A stretch of DNA of 64,000 bases from Musa acuminata AAA Group (Eukaryota; Streptophyta; Magnoliopsida; Zingiberales; Musaceae). The stretch covers positions 47,945,001 to 48,009,000 of the forward strand of contig NC_088357.1 in the NCBI RefSeq assembly GCF_036884655.1, read 5' to 3'. Of the stretch, positions 48,200 through 61,128 are shown one piece after another. The notes beneath the pieces were generated by a model. That model searched no databases. It was not told the origin of the DNA and saw only the letters and a program-made list of their open reading frames with translations. Both the position numbers and the translations under genes were made by a program. Each line of letters starts with the position of its first letter. Positions within the stretch are counted from its first letter, which is position 1.

Positions 48200-51100
48200 A
48201 TGGCGGCCAACGCATCGGAGCATCCGCGTCGTCTTCTCCGTGGCTTCGTCTCCCCTGAGCTCTGTAAGGTACCGCCAATGGCATCCAATCGTTCCACTGA
48301 TCAATAGATTGATGAAACATTGGGTTTGATGACTGTTTAGGAATTGGAGTTCATACATCGGAGCTGCGGCACCGTGGGCTACAGGCCCAGCGTCTTCTCC
48401 ACCACGCTCCCCCACCTGGCCGCCACCAACTGCGCTCACCTCATCATCCCCTTCCTCCCCCTTCGCGACCGCCTCAAGGACACGGTCGAGGATCTCTTCG
48501 GATGCGAGTTCGAGCTCTTCGTCGAGTTCACCGGCCTCATCAGGTCAGGTTTCCTTCCCTTCTTTTTAATGAATCGGCGTTTCACTGCTATTCTGTTGGA
48601 TTACGAGGTTATTATTACTCCCAAGTTCCCTTCCTATTATCGCCACCATGAGAAAGATAGGCATCTGTATTATGGAATCTTTATTTAGAGTCGGCAAAGA
48701 AGAAAAAGATGCTGCTTTTCTGCATCTCATATCTAATCATAGTGTGTATGAGCTTCAACTGCCCTGTTAAACTGCTTTGGATGCATTTTTCATGGTTGGA
48801 ACTTGGAATTATTTTGATGACTGCTACAGAATGTGATACGATCGTTTTAGCTTTTCTATCAATGATAAAAGCTTTTGGTAGATGTGGGAATCATCAATTA
48901 GCACGAAGATGATACACAACTTTTTTGGGGGTATGAGATTACAGAAGTTTTATCCCATATTTAGGCTTGATAAAAGGGCTCCTATCTCCTGATACTCTTT
49001 AGTTGTGCATTTGTACATGAAATAACCTAACCTTTTAACAGAGCATTTGGTTTAAATTGATAAAATATTTTTTTCCTTTTATTTCTGTTTCAAAAAGCTT
49101 CTTGTGAACCAATCAGGTGATCACAAGGTGAATTGTGTAAACTTATTTTGGTTTAGGCAAATTTATTCTCGATGCAATATGAAGTAAGAATTGCATTTAA
49201 AAATGTGTTCCCCCGTTTTGTATGCAGTTGGTGCAAGGGAGCATGTATCGGATGGCACAGTGATGATAATAAGCCTTATCTAAGACAAAGGGACTTTGCG
49301 GTTAGTACAGATGTTGTGTGGCTTATCCTTCTGTTAAGGTGATTTATTCATGTTTTCTTATGAATTGTAGAGACATGTGGACTCTTAAAAGTTAAAACCC
49401 AATATAGCTTTTTCTCTTGTGTCAAAAAAATCGATTGTATGACTTTGAATCCTGAAAAAGTCATTTACACCTATGCAAACATGTTTGTTCACACATCATA
49501 TATCAAATAACAGTCTTAAATTTAAGAGTGTTATTTCATTACCTTCTCTGATTAAGCCCATCCACTAAATGGATCCAAATGAATGATAATACACCAATAA
49601 TATGTCATAGAATAATTTTAATTTAATTTTGAAAAATCCTCATGTTGTTACCTTTTGATTTCTACCAGCAAATTCTATTGAAATTATTTACTGTTCTTTT
49701 ATCTTCTATTTTCCAAGATATAGATCCATCACCGTCAAACTGGCATAATACTTGGTGCTTGTGTTGCATAAATTTCTGGACTTTAAGATGATGAACAAAT
49801 AATGTCTAATAGATAGGGCAAGCCTTTCGATTTTGAACCATAAACCTATAGTTTTTATTCTTAGCATTATGGACGATTTCACATTCCTTTTCTTTCAGTC
49901 TTCATTTGATATAACATTATGCTATTGCTGACTTGTGCTTGTTTATGTTGAAGGCAGTCTGCTACTTGAACAGCCATGAAAAAGATTTTAATGGTGGACT
50001 TTTTCATTTTAAAGATGGGGAACCCTCGTCAATTGCACCCACTGCTGGAGTAAGCACTTCGTTGAAGATATCTTACAGTGTCCTTAATACCTACTTTGCC
50101 ATGTTTATAAAATGTTCTGCTGCATAATGCAAATTTATTGTTAAGAAATCAACTAGTTGTTGAAAGACAAAGCTCAAAAATTAAAAATTCGTATATCAGT
50201 CCTGGAGCAAGATATGGCTTTCTTAAGTAACAAATTTCTTAATTATTTTCAGGATGTTGTGGTCTACACAGCTGATGAACGCAATGTTCATTCTGTAGAT
50301 GAGGTATATATATCATCAACTTGTTTATTATTTTAGTTTGCACTAACTAAATATTAGTTTCAAATTGCAATTGAATTGATTGCATATAGAATAAATTCAT
50401 ATTAGTTTAATGTGAATAATAATTCACACAGCAAAGATTTTGTAGAATTTTTTATTAATTGATTCCTATGAAATGACTGCTACTTTGATATTGATGTAAC
50501 CAAAACCATTTGGCCAGGAAACTATTCATTAATCAAACTCATCAATACAACGTGGTTTTCTCAGCTCAATATATACAGATAGTGACCTTATAAACTCATT
50601 TTCTACTCAATGTATGACCGGGGTTAAAGGAGAGGCCGCATTCAAAAGTTTGAATTTTGTTGGATAACTTGGATTCTAAAATTGCAGAGCATCGTGGACT
50701 TTCTTTTACAACACTAAAATTACTAATAAAAACAAATGACAATATTATAAGTATAAAAAAACACAACTGAATCAACTAAAACAAAGTCAATCTACAATTA
50801 AGGCTTGATTTACTCGATCCTAATGAACTCAAGACTTATATTGAACCCAATCTGAAACTCCAGTGAACAGTCCTGCATCTTGATACTTGTCAACATGAGT
50901 TCCCTTGTGCTAATAAATTCGTGATAACCCTCTTATTTGACCTCACAAGCAGATTACATAACGGAAATTCTTAATGCAATAGGTTTTGCTCTTTTATATG
51001 CATCATGGTTGGTTTATATCAAATATCCGTTACAATTGTTATGGTATCCTGATCTATCTAAATCTGGAACAGGTAATCGATGGTGAAAGACTGACCTTAA

Positions 51101-51887
51101 CTCTTTGGTTCACACGTGACAGTGCACATGACGAGGACACGAAGCTTATCAATCTTCTCTCTCAAAGACTACTAGTTGAACATATTGAACCCAAACCTTT
51201 CTTGCCTTTGCCGGCATCAAGTTGTATGTATTGGTTGGCCCAGGAGAAGTCTGGATTTGATGTACGCTGTGCTAGAGTGAGCATCCTTGGTTACGACTTC
51301 TGTCCATCCGAAGGCAAATGTAGCATGGATGATTCACCATGCGATCCTCTCGAGCTGCTTGATGGGAGATTGTATCTTGGTAGGGGTGACGAAGTTGTTG
51401 ACAGAGAATTTGTCAACAGTCTGCATGCCTTGCAGGTAACCTGTAAAGTAGATCATGCAATAGAAGCATTGAACTTTGGATGAGTTCTTGTCTAAGCATC
51501 TATTTTATAACTTAAGCTCCACTCTTTGATCTACTACTCATTGCTAAAAAATCTTTGTAATAGGTTGTCCAATTCTGTGTCTGGAAAGCCGCTGAATTAG
51601 CAACAGAAAGAGAAGTACATCGTGCAGGATCGACCAGACCAACTGTTCTCAAGAGATCAAACAACTTGGAGCTGTTGGTGCCATGTGATTACAAACTTGG
51701 GGAGGCAATTTTAGGTGGCATATCACGTCATGACCCAAAACCTTCATTCAGCTGGGATGACTTGGTGCTCGGAATTGCCAGGTGGGAAGAATACATGTCT
51801 GAATTGCATAGAAAATTGTTGATTCTTGTTCCATACTGGTTATCGAATCATACTCTGTCCTTTGTTGATGCTACTGAGCTTCTATGA
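48200..51887 (+). CDS. PKHD-type 2-oxoglutarate/Fe(II) hydroxylase
   Basis: 2-oxoglutarate- and iron-dependent dioxygenase of the prolyl 4-hydroxylase-like fold; its substrate is unknown. Seven exons (48200-48268, 48341-48543, 49228-49300, 49954-50049, 50253-50303, 51073-51435, 51564-51887) join in phase to give 392 residues. The facial triad is visible as GWHSDD (H101, D103) and ERNVHSVDE (H160), with the 2-oxoglutarate-binding arginine in GERLTLT (R170). Supporting motifs are YLNSHEKDFNGGLFHF and DVVVYTAD. The C-terminal half, with KSGFDVRCARVSILGYDFC, is the plant-specific extension I associate with Arabidopsis At1g22950-like proteins. I chose the ATG at 48200 (MAANASEHPRRLLRGF); an upstream in-frame ATG at 48113 would add 29 unconvincing residues. 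AATAAA is at 51895. Confidence 0.9.
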
Positions 51888-52149
51888 CGAGACCAATAAA
51901 GCCGATAAAGGAGGAGGTTGTAGTATGAAATGCTAGATGCATTTCCACTGCAAAATTTTGGGTACTTCACATCAATGGTTACACATCTCCCCGAGCAAAA
52001 ATGAGATGCACTGTTGTGAGCAAAATCTTGATCTAAATGGGGTTGGTTCTTCTCGTATTTTCATACACCTTAATGCAACATGTCGTTGGTCATTTATATT
52101 GTTGTTGTTGGTCATTTATATTCTTAATGCAACATGTTGTTGTTGGTCT

Positions 52150-52435
52150 TATGGTCGGTTTATGTCTATTTCAATTGTTATGGTATTCTGACTTTGTCTT
52201 TGGGTCACAAAGCTTATCTTCTCTCTCGAAGACTGCAAGTTCAACAAATTGAGCCCAACCCTATGTTGCCTTTGGTGGCATCTAGTGTGTATTGGGTTCC
52301 CCAAGAGAAGTCTGGATTTGATGTACGATGTCGTAGAGTGAGCATCCTTGGGTATGATTTCTGTTCATCCGAATGCAAATGTAGCACGCATGACCCACCA
52401 TGTAATCCTCTCGAACTAGTTGATGGGAACAAATA
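52150..52435 (+). pseudogene. Partial tandem copy of PKHD hydroxylase exon 6
   Basis: Matches the parent 51020-51372: the intronic lead-in caattgttatggtat-ctga, then coding similarity including QEKSGFDVRC and RVSILGYDFC with several substitutions. The copy lacks about 80 bases, equivalent to parent 51053-51133, which removes the splice acceptor and the start of exon 6 with R170. It is also 4 bases shorter near the SQRLL segment. It ends where the parent reads DGRLY. No catalytic core is present, so it cannot be a working enzyme. Confidence 0.85.
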
Positions 52436-52736
52436 TATAATGCAAAATGTTTATTGCTTATCTCTGAATGAATGACATTGGGACAGATCCTATCTACTGC
52501 TCAAAAGAAAACGCTAGTCCTGTAAGCCGGGCATGGAGTAGGATTGAAAGTTTTCGTATAATTCGTGGAGTAGGATTTGAAGTCATCGTATCAAGAATTT
52601 AATGTTGAATGCGAAAGCTAAAGCCAAGTCAGTGTTGAGTTGTTGAAATTGAATTGAAGCTAATGTCACTGTAAAGTAGATGAAGTTCTTGATAAATAAT
52701 TTATTAATGGCCTTTTGACTTAATTGTTTGTATCAG

Positions 52737-52913
52737 CTGTATCTATCATCAAATCTTGTGGAGTCACTGAAAACGGCTGCTGATGCAATTGCTCTTAATT
52801 TGTTCTTAGACATCAGTAAAAAGCCTCCAAATTTGTTGTCCATTTACTCCTACTATTGGACAATATGGAAGGTTATTAACCAGAATGAGGAAGACCAGCC
52901 CTCACAGATACTT
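52737..52913 (+). other. Exon-like open frame of unknown origin
   Basis: Exactly 59 codons in phase 0 lie between an acceptor (tttgtatcag) and a donor (ATACTT|gtaagc). The peptide reads LYLSSNLVESLKTAADAIAL and later IYSYYWTIWKVINQNEEDQP. It looks protein-like but I recognise no family. No partner exon was found on the plus strand nearby. It could be an extra exon of a hydroxylase isoform, a captured fragment or chance. Confidence 0.3.
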
Positions 52914-53286
52914 GTAAGCATGAATAGATAGATATCCATGCTCTTAAACAAGTTTCTTTAGATGTATAGAGAAATATGTCTTATAACATATCCAAGTGGT
53001 TCATAAGATAGCCATTCCACGAATGTGCAGATACATGTAAGAAAAACTACTTAACAATGTCACACAAAGAATTGGCAAATGGAACAAGTGATCAAAGACA
53101 GGGAAACATACAACTATAGATACTAATGATTAGTAACTGCCTATTTCTGGAAGAAGCAGGGCCCAGTCGGTTCAAACTGGTATTACTCCTAATCCCCGCA
53201 AAGGGCAAGATTTAACTGGATGGTTGATACAACTCCTAATCCCCGCAAAGCAATCGGATTCATCAATTCGATTTGGTACTGACAGG

Positions 53287-56200
53287 TTACTCACACTTGA
53301 TGGATCGATAGATGTGCCGTACAAACAGCAATGCTGCACGGAAGCCAACCATGCCAAGCATAAGGAAGAAGCCATAGCAGATGCAAGCCATATAACCAAA
53401 GAAGAAGGATGTCTGCATAAAGCCAGACATATCAGATCGGGCATAGTAGTAGTACAAACAGTATGCATACACAAATACACCAGTAGATCCTCCACATAGG
53501 AAAGACCTGCATTGCAGTGAGATCAAGTCAGATCAATTGAGTAGAGAAAGGAATTCAAAGAAAATTGAATCCTGTTCTAAATAAGAACTTCCCGACAAGT
53601 AATAGAGGTCCCTAGAATGCATGACATATGCAGCAAAGATTAGTCGTCAAAAAAGTCTGTATGCAATTGCATCAGCATAGAAGCACAAATGATTAGACAG
53701 GCTAGCTAAAAGTGAAGAAATTATAATGTAGGCTTACCTCCACCACCATTCATGGTCTTCAGCAGCAAGCTGAAAGTAGGTTAGCGCAATGGTGATGAAT
53801 GCGGTCACAATGAGGAGGATGATGAACACTATGAACAGAATGCTATATATGGTGTAAATACTGTGGCCCCACACGCTGGCAAAGATGTAGTAAAGCTCAA
53901 TGTAGATTGCACTGAAAGGCAGAAAACCAGCCATTGCCATCTGTGGAAGTGTTCCTCGATACCAAGGGAGTGGTGGAATCTCTCTAGGAAACTTTTTTGT
54001 CCGACAAGGGGCTTGGAATTCATTTTTACTATTTTTACCAGCAATTCCACCCAAAACAAGCAACGGAGAGGTTACCAATGTCCAAATGAGAACAATAACA
54101 ACAATGGTTCCAAATGGTAAAGCTGCAGTGGCACTATACACAATAGCAACAGTGTTGAGGAAACAGAATGTCAGGAACAGAGGCCCACAGAAGAGGCATC
54201 CGGTCAACAGCAAATTCCTTACCTGCCAAACAGAAAATGAATAAGCATATAAAACCTTGAATCACCTTATTCACTTGTTAAGTTTTTTCTTAAGCTACCG
54301 TTTCAGCAAGAGTCTTTAATGGGTATGAATGCAAAAGCAAACATATATCTGGATCATTCTGCATTTTAATTTGACGAGCAAAGCAGCAGAAGGGAAAAAA
54401 TAAGGAAATGTCGTCGAGGAAAATGTCTCACCCAATTTGTTCCCTCGAGCTGACAGTAGAAAGAGGTAGCAGTATATCCAGCAATCCCAGAGGTAAGTGC
54501 ATAGATGACTACCAGAGCAGTAAAAAGAGCCCCACGATTGTAAGGATAGAAAACCCCAATTAATGCAAGAACAAAAATGAAAACCGTGCTGCGATGAATG
54601 TCAAGGGAAACAAAAAAGTTAATCCAAGTAAACATCATCATTTGATAGACGCTACAACAAAAAGTTAATAAAAAAAACAAAAAGTTGATCTCTGCAGTTC
54701 TGTTTTATTGTTTCTCAAATTACTCGAAACAAGCCTTTCTAGAGATACTCACAGAGCAAATAATTGTGTGCCAGAACCAAGACATGCTGCAAAGAGTGAT
54801 TTGTTCTTTGGGAATCTAAACACATCTCCATGGATATATTTCCAGCCAGTCTCTTCTTGCTCCTCAGCAGACTCCTCATCATGGGCATACCTTCAAGGAA
54901 CACAAAGAGGACACAAGTTTAAGTTTATGAATAAATTTGCATGCACAAAAAAAATCAAAATGTCCCTAAGAGATCTCAACATCATCCTTATCATCTAGGT
55001 GGACAAAATGATTGTCGACAAGACAAAATCCAATTTGATGTCATTACTTAAATTGATCATATCAGTTTGCAATTTTTTTTAGAATTTAAAACAATATTTT
55101 GGTAACTAAATAGGCTATAAGCAATGTGCAAAAAAGTGGCTTAAGTATGCAAGCATCAAGGTATTGCATACTGAAGTATATGCAGTTCTCAATAAATTAT
55201 ATGGAACAAATGCATAATTTAGATAAAACTATGAAACATGTAAACAAGTGTGAAGTCTTTTGGACTACGAATTATAAGACCTCGAATCAATCTCCTTATG
55301 GTTTTGGGAAATCATGAGCAAAGAAGAAACCTTAAGACATTTTAAGCTAGAAGCAATATTACTCTAATGCAAGCAATTTCTACTTTTCTCGAAACAGAAC
55401 AGTAAGATGGCTTTTTGGTCCAATTGACTGTGTTGGAATACACAAAAGCATGATCTGCGTATTCTACACAAAGGGTTAAGTTGGTCAACTTAGCTTAGTT
55501 TCTTATGGTCCATGAGTGATATATGTGATCTATTGCCATCTATGATTTACAGCTTGGTCATAACTGGACAATCTCTCATCAGGGGTATTTACCTGGGCCT
55601 GCAATATATTTTTGCATAGTTCACATACACAAGATCCCATAGTCCTTGACTTAGGACATCATCATGTTTCCACTGAAATATTTACCTAGAATGTGGAAGC
55701 ATTCTGTGGAAATAAACATCCTGTAGTACTTTCATCGGAGAGACATATACAGCTATACATTGATGTTTCACTCATTTAGAACACTCAATGTCATATTTGT
55801 ATTTTCTTTTCATAAATGATTGAATAACAAGCAAGATAAACTTACTATTACAGAAATTTTAGCTATAGAAAGTTCATCAAGAACCTCAACACAACCTCAC
55901 TGGAAGTTGAACTGATTCTATATACGACACATTTTATGTTCGCTAGGGTTAAGAAGTAATCACACTGAATTCAATTGAATCTAGTAAATTATAAAATTAT
56001 ACCTAGTATGCGCAATTACTTATTCTTTGTTTTTTGGCTTATAACCAGGAATTACATTCACAATGTGTATCGAATAAAATTAGCATTCAAACAATTTAAA
56101 AATGAAAAAATGATGAAGTACCAAGTTTCCTTTAACACCAAAAATTTATAACTTCCAAATATTAATAAATAATTCTCCATTATAGTCATAATCCCCATAA

Positions 56201-58008
56201 CAATTCACAAGATCTGTTTAATATTTGACATAAAAAATGGAAGCTGATCAGACATTACAAGCATCTAATTGTCAAAATCTATAAGGAAACTGGTAAATAG
56301 TCAAGTATGGTGTTACTCCTTCAATATATTTTAAACATGTCAAGGTTCTCTTTTGCCATCTATTAATAATCATAATAAAACTTATGGAAGAACACGCAGC
56401 ACCAAAGTTAAGTGTTAGGAACTTGAAAGATATCACAGAGTTAAAAGTTAGGAACTCGAAAGATATCTCACTTGACAAAATCATTCTTCAACACCCGCAT
56501 CAGAATTGTGGCTAGGAAACCAGTCAAGAGAAGAACTGTAACACATGAGTTGATGATTGAGAACCAATGAATCTCCAGATGATGCGTTTGTGAATATGTC
56601 AGTGAGTACTTTTCCATCCTTTTTTCAAATGGTGTGCTTGTCTCCTTCCACTTGACTGAGTACATAAAATCCACCTCGATTTCCTTATCGTCTGTGAGAT
56701 CCACCAATGCACTAGGGTCGGTGTGGACAGTAATCTCAATCACACGATCACCATTATAGAGGACATCAAAGTGGATATGCCTGTATAGGTAGTATTTATA
56801 ATCACCCAGATCTTTGCCTTCCTTGTCAACCTTCCCAATGAATCCCCAGATGGGGAGGTCATCAAAGTACATCTGGAAATAATAGTCCTTTGTAACAGCA
56901 CTTCTAAACTTGGCCACATCCTCTTTCGTAAGTTTCTTCTTGCAAAGCTGTTTGGAATCAAGATCCACTACGAAATTAAGCTTGTAGGGGGCATCTACAA
57001 GGCGATCCCCATTCAGAACTTCACCAAGAGCTTCTCTAATCTCAGTCACATGTTCTGTTGTCAACATCAGACATAAGCAAAGAGACATACAAATCAACAA
57101 ATAGAAAAGTAGAAACCAACCTGGAGCGCAAAAGGGGAGATCAAAGTAGCGATATGTCTCACTGTAAAGAAATAAACGAACAGGTAAGCTTCATACAAGA
57201 ATCAAATTATGAATAGTATTCAACATTTGAGTGTTCAAGCATCTAACTCTTTCTACTTTGATCGATTGAACGAGAACTAAATTATGCATCATCTTCGATG
57301 ATTTAAGAACTTAATAATCTAAATCAGCTAAAAACAATGGGATCCTAAGTTGTCCCATTTCTGAAACATTCAGAAGCTGTCAGTGGCCTAAACTTTCTTT
57401 ACTTCTAATATCCACGACAAGATTGGATGAACTCACGGGACAACGCGATGATCAGTCAAGTTTCTCGAGATTGGATGAACTCATTACACAAAACACGTTG
57501 CGCAGTCAAGATTCTCGAGATCGTCAAAGACATCACAACAACTCGAAGAGAAATGAAGCCTTACGATTATGTTGGGAGCAAAACCCTAAATAAGGAACCA
57601 GCAACTTGCGTTCATCCTAAAAATCAATAGCATTTAGGGGATTCGAACGTACATAACACTTCTTCCACAAGAAATTACCAAAATTTCCTTCAATTTCACA
57701 TAATTTTCGGGCCAATAAAAGGAATTCAAGGCCGATCGTCGTCCAGCGATTCTAATCTCCGAAAAACCGATGAAAGAACGCATCATCGCCATCAGGAAAC
57801 GAAACCCGAGAGATCTCACATCGGAGCACGCAGACTGAGAGAAGGAATACAAGCCTCACCTAGGGTTATGGAAAGGGCCGACCTTGTTGGCGTAGAGGGG
57901 TACGGAGTCTCTTTTCTTATAGCGGTGGTCGGAGGCGTCCGACGCAACTCCTGCGATCCCGAAGCAGAGCAGCAGCAGCGCCACCGCCACCGCCGCCGCC
58001 AGATCCAT
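53287..58008 (-). CDS. Transmembrane 9 superfamily (nonaspanin/EMP70) protein
   Basis: Golgi/endosomal nine-pass membrane protein of the TM9SF family. Seven minus-strand exons (58008-57860, 57161-57121, 57054-56472, 54890-54753, 54588-54432, 54222-53738, 53506-53287) join in phase to give 590 residues, the normal family length. A signal peptide (about 1-23) precedes the lumenal domain, with YANKVGPFHNP, TYRYFDLPFC and MYFDDLPIWGFIGKVD. Multiple membrane helices follow, with the conserved YNRGALFTALVV, SGIAGYTA, PLPWYRG and HEWWWRSFLCGG. The C-terminus HIYRSIKCE fits the KXD/E signal known to bind COPI and keep plant family members in the Golgi. Intron 2 is only 66 bases. It most resembles the TMN1-type branch, by memory only. 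Confidence 0.94.
56414..56471. repeat. 33-bp direct repeat at the TM9SF exon 3 donor
   Basis: gttaggaac-tgaaagatatc occurs at 56414 and 56447. The second copy carries the real donor of exon 3 (minus strand AA|GTGAGATATC); the first has a shortened GTGATATC version inside the intron. Confidence 0.7.
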
Positions 58009-60098
58009 CGGTTCCCTCCCCATCCCTTTCCCTTCGATCCGAGAAACGGAACCAAAGAGATCAGAGCACAAGTGGTGCGACGGGAAAGAAGGAAGAAGGA
58101 ACAGCGTATTGTGAGACGTCTGTGGATAGAATTCGTGGATTCGCGTTGCTCGTCTGCTATTATAATATATCTACTATTTATGTTATGTGCGTTCGTCTGA
58201 CAAATGGTTTGAAGAGAATAAAAAAAAATCAAAATTAGAAGTTTTTATTTCTTTATAAAAATATCAAAATACTCTTAAAAAATAGTTTTTTTATCAAAAT
58301 TTTGCTTTCTAATATTACAATAGTTTTGAATAAAATCACAGTATTTTTTATTTATAATATATTTTTAATATAGTATTATTATTTTTATTAATAAACCATA
58401 AATACTGTAACTTTATTATCATTCCTTTATAATATTTTTTAAAAATATTATACCTAAATTTTTAGATAAAGTGGAAAAATATAATTTTTATCATGTGTTT
58501 ATTTTAAAATACATCAAGACCCTTATAATTTTTTATCATTATTTTTAATCAATATAAATTATTATAGTATGAGAAAATTCTAAAAAAATTATTATTTATA
58601 AAAAATAATAGGGATGATGGAGATGACTAACGGCCCACGTGCCCTAGCCTAGTATCCCCTTCTCTTAGATGATGACGAAGGCAACTAGGAGCAAGGGTCC
58701 ATAGATTTTTATTTATAACGATAGAGGAGAGTGGCAAGCGGAGGGTAGGGGGATCGCACAAGGAGATAGCAAACATAGGTGAGGTGTGATAGTGGTAGAG
58801 GCGGTTGATCATAAGACTACATGGGTATTGGGGCAGAGGCGATCACAGGTGAGAACGATGAGGGTGACAACACGTAGGTCATTTTTAACGATGGTAGAGG
58901 AGGATAGGAAGAGCATGAAGGGTCTGTGCACAGAGATAACAAGAGGCGAGGGTGAAGGCATATGTGAGGAGGTTAGATGTGAAGGTGATGATCGGTGCGA
59001 TGAAGACAGGGCTCTACGAGAATTTATTAAAGCTATGGTCGAGAATTTGCCCTTATAATATTCTTAAAAAAATTATATGCTTAAATTTAAGCTTACATTA
59101 ATATTTTTGATAATTTAAATTAATTAAGATATTTTTGAATTGAATAGAGTAATAATATTTTTACTTGGATAACAAAAAAATATTGTAACCTTATTTAGAA
59201 GAAAACTAACCAATTTAGTTAAAGGAAAAATACTATAACCTTATTAAAAAATATTATAACTAGTTCAGTTTAACATAGGATTGGCTTGACTGGTTCAATC
59301 TAATTGAATTTAGACTCAAAACTCATTTTCCATGGAAAACTCAAACTTTAAGCTGTTAAGGGAAGGCATTTTTATTATTTTTTAAATAGGAGCTCTCTTT
59401 ATGCATTTGGAAATTAGGAACACTATCACAAGAAAAATTAAAAAAATTGGACTTTTATCGAGAAATAACCAAATGAAAATATATTTAAATGGATTTTAAT
59501 TCTGATCAAGATATGTTAAATATTTAATATCTACCGGACAAAACTTACATCTGAAATATATCATACAATTACGAATGTTATCATGTATAAACTTCACAAA
59601 TTTAAACAAAATTAGACTATAGTTAATGCAATCAATACATAGGGACTCATGAATATGTGAAGGTAAATTAATATTTATTTACAATAAATTAAAAAAATAT
59701 TTTAATTATTTAAAAAATATAAGACTTAATACATTAAAATGACAAAATTATTATATATGTATACCCTCAAAATTAGTTATTTTTTTATATTTAAGTTGAA
59801 CCATGTTCATTGAAAGCTTTCACTTATGTATTCATCACAAGGAAAATTGTGATCATACCTCAAGCACACACAGAAGCTCTTCATTTTTCCATCTTTCAAA
59901 TGTAGGATTACTCTTTCTTCACACAAGAATCCCAACACTTGTCTCTTCAAAGTTTCCTTGAAGCATGCACCTGAATTCCAAAGTCGAGCACTTTTGCTTT
60001 CATATCATTGTTGATCATACTGCTTGGTAGATTCTTCTATAAATCATGGTTCTCGTTTACTTGTGAACTACTCCAACCAGGCCTGCAAGTGTTTGAGA

Positions 60099-60102
<4 letters not shown>

Positions 60103-60136
<34 letters not shown>
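60103..60136. repeat. (CT)n microsatellite
   Basis: Pure CT run of 17 units in intergenic DNA. Confidence 0.95.
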
Positions 60137-60143
<7 letters not shown>

Positions 60144-61105
60144 GACTTATTTTCTCTTCAAAGTGGGATTACTTATGTACAAATGAATTCCAACCATCAT
60201 AATGTGTGGTTATAGGTGTTATATTTTGGATAGACACAAAACACTTTGGAAGCATTAGAAGAGAAGATTAAGATTGAGAATCAATTCAACTATTTCCTGC
60301 AAGGGTTGAACACCTAATGCATCTAATAATACAACAGATGAGTCCTTGGAATTTATAAAGCTGAAGATTCAATTGAATGTATTTGCCAATTGGTCTTAAG
60401 GAGATTAGTTATTGGAGGCTTATGGACATTTTAGCAGTCTGTAAATTATGAAGCCTAATGACTAACTCTTTTTGTCTTATTTGGAATCATCAGAATGATG
60501 ACCAGTTTTGTGATCACCATAACAAGCCATTCCATAGCTCTTGCAAATGCTCAATCCATTAAGTCTATTTCAACTAAGTGGTCTAAGAGCATAACAAAGA
60601 TCCTCCTAATTTTATTGGATTATGATGGCTCATATCATCCTAACAATGATCTAATGATTTCCAAGACTTGATAATAGTGGCATATTACTATGCCACTATT
60701 AACAATACAATACAAGAGGAATTTGAGGAAAAAAAATAACTATATCAGCATTGATATTGTATTAGTTGTTAACTACCTCAGTACTACTAATGGTGTTCCT
60801 GTTAAGTTCATGTTGATATAAATTTGATGAAGTTTAAGCTTGATTAGGATTATAATATATTAATATCATTTAGAGATTAAGTTGTAATTACTATTGACTT
60901 GTAAAATATTGTAACTTATAGGGTTTCGACATATGGGTAGATTATTTAGTTATTAATATATTTTTTTTTATTTTTTATTTATTTACCTTGGTTTCTTAAA
61001 ATATATAAAAATTTGTTCGATAAGATAAAAATATTGAAGTAGATATGTAAAGTTACTAGGAATGATAATAAGATGGTACCAATATTTGTTGAGGAATATT
61101 TATAT

Positions 61106-61128
61106 CATACATACATACATACATACAT
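61106..61128. repeat. (CATA)n microsatellite
   Basis: Tetranucleotide run that continues into an irregular atac/atat tract. Confidence 0.9.

Larger units (their letters stand above)
51888..53286. other. Convergent region between the PKHD hydroxylase and the TM9SF gene
   Basis: Holds the hydroxylase 3' UTR, a broken tandem copy of part of the hydroxylase (52150-52435), an exon-like frame (52737-52913), and the 3' UTR of the minus-strand TM9SF gene. The block actcctaatccccgcaaag occurs twice (53184 and 53232). Confidence 0.6.

Noticed and set aside
53224..53499. 91-codon plus-strand frame overlapping the TM9SF last exon
   Set aside because: Antisense shadow of the conserved membrane exon.
57637..57660. 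tRNA T-arm-like gattcgaac word
   Set aside because: No acceptor stem or anticodon arm around it; it lies in a TM9SF intron.
58786..59058. 90-codon Arg/Glu-rich frame in a GC-richer block
   Set aside because: Low-complexity composition in a degenerate repeat; no family similarity.
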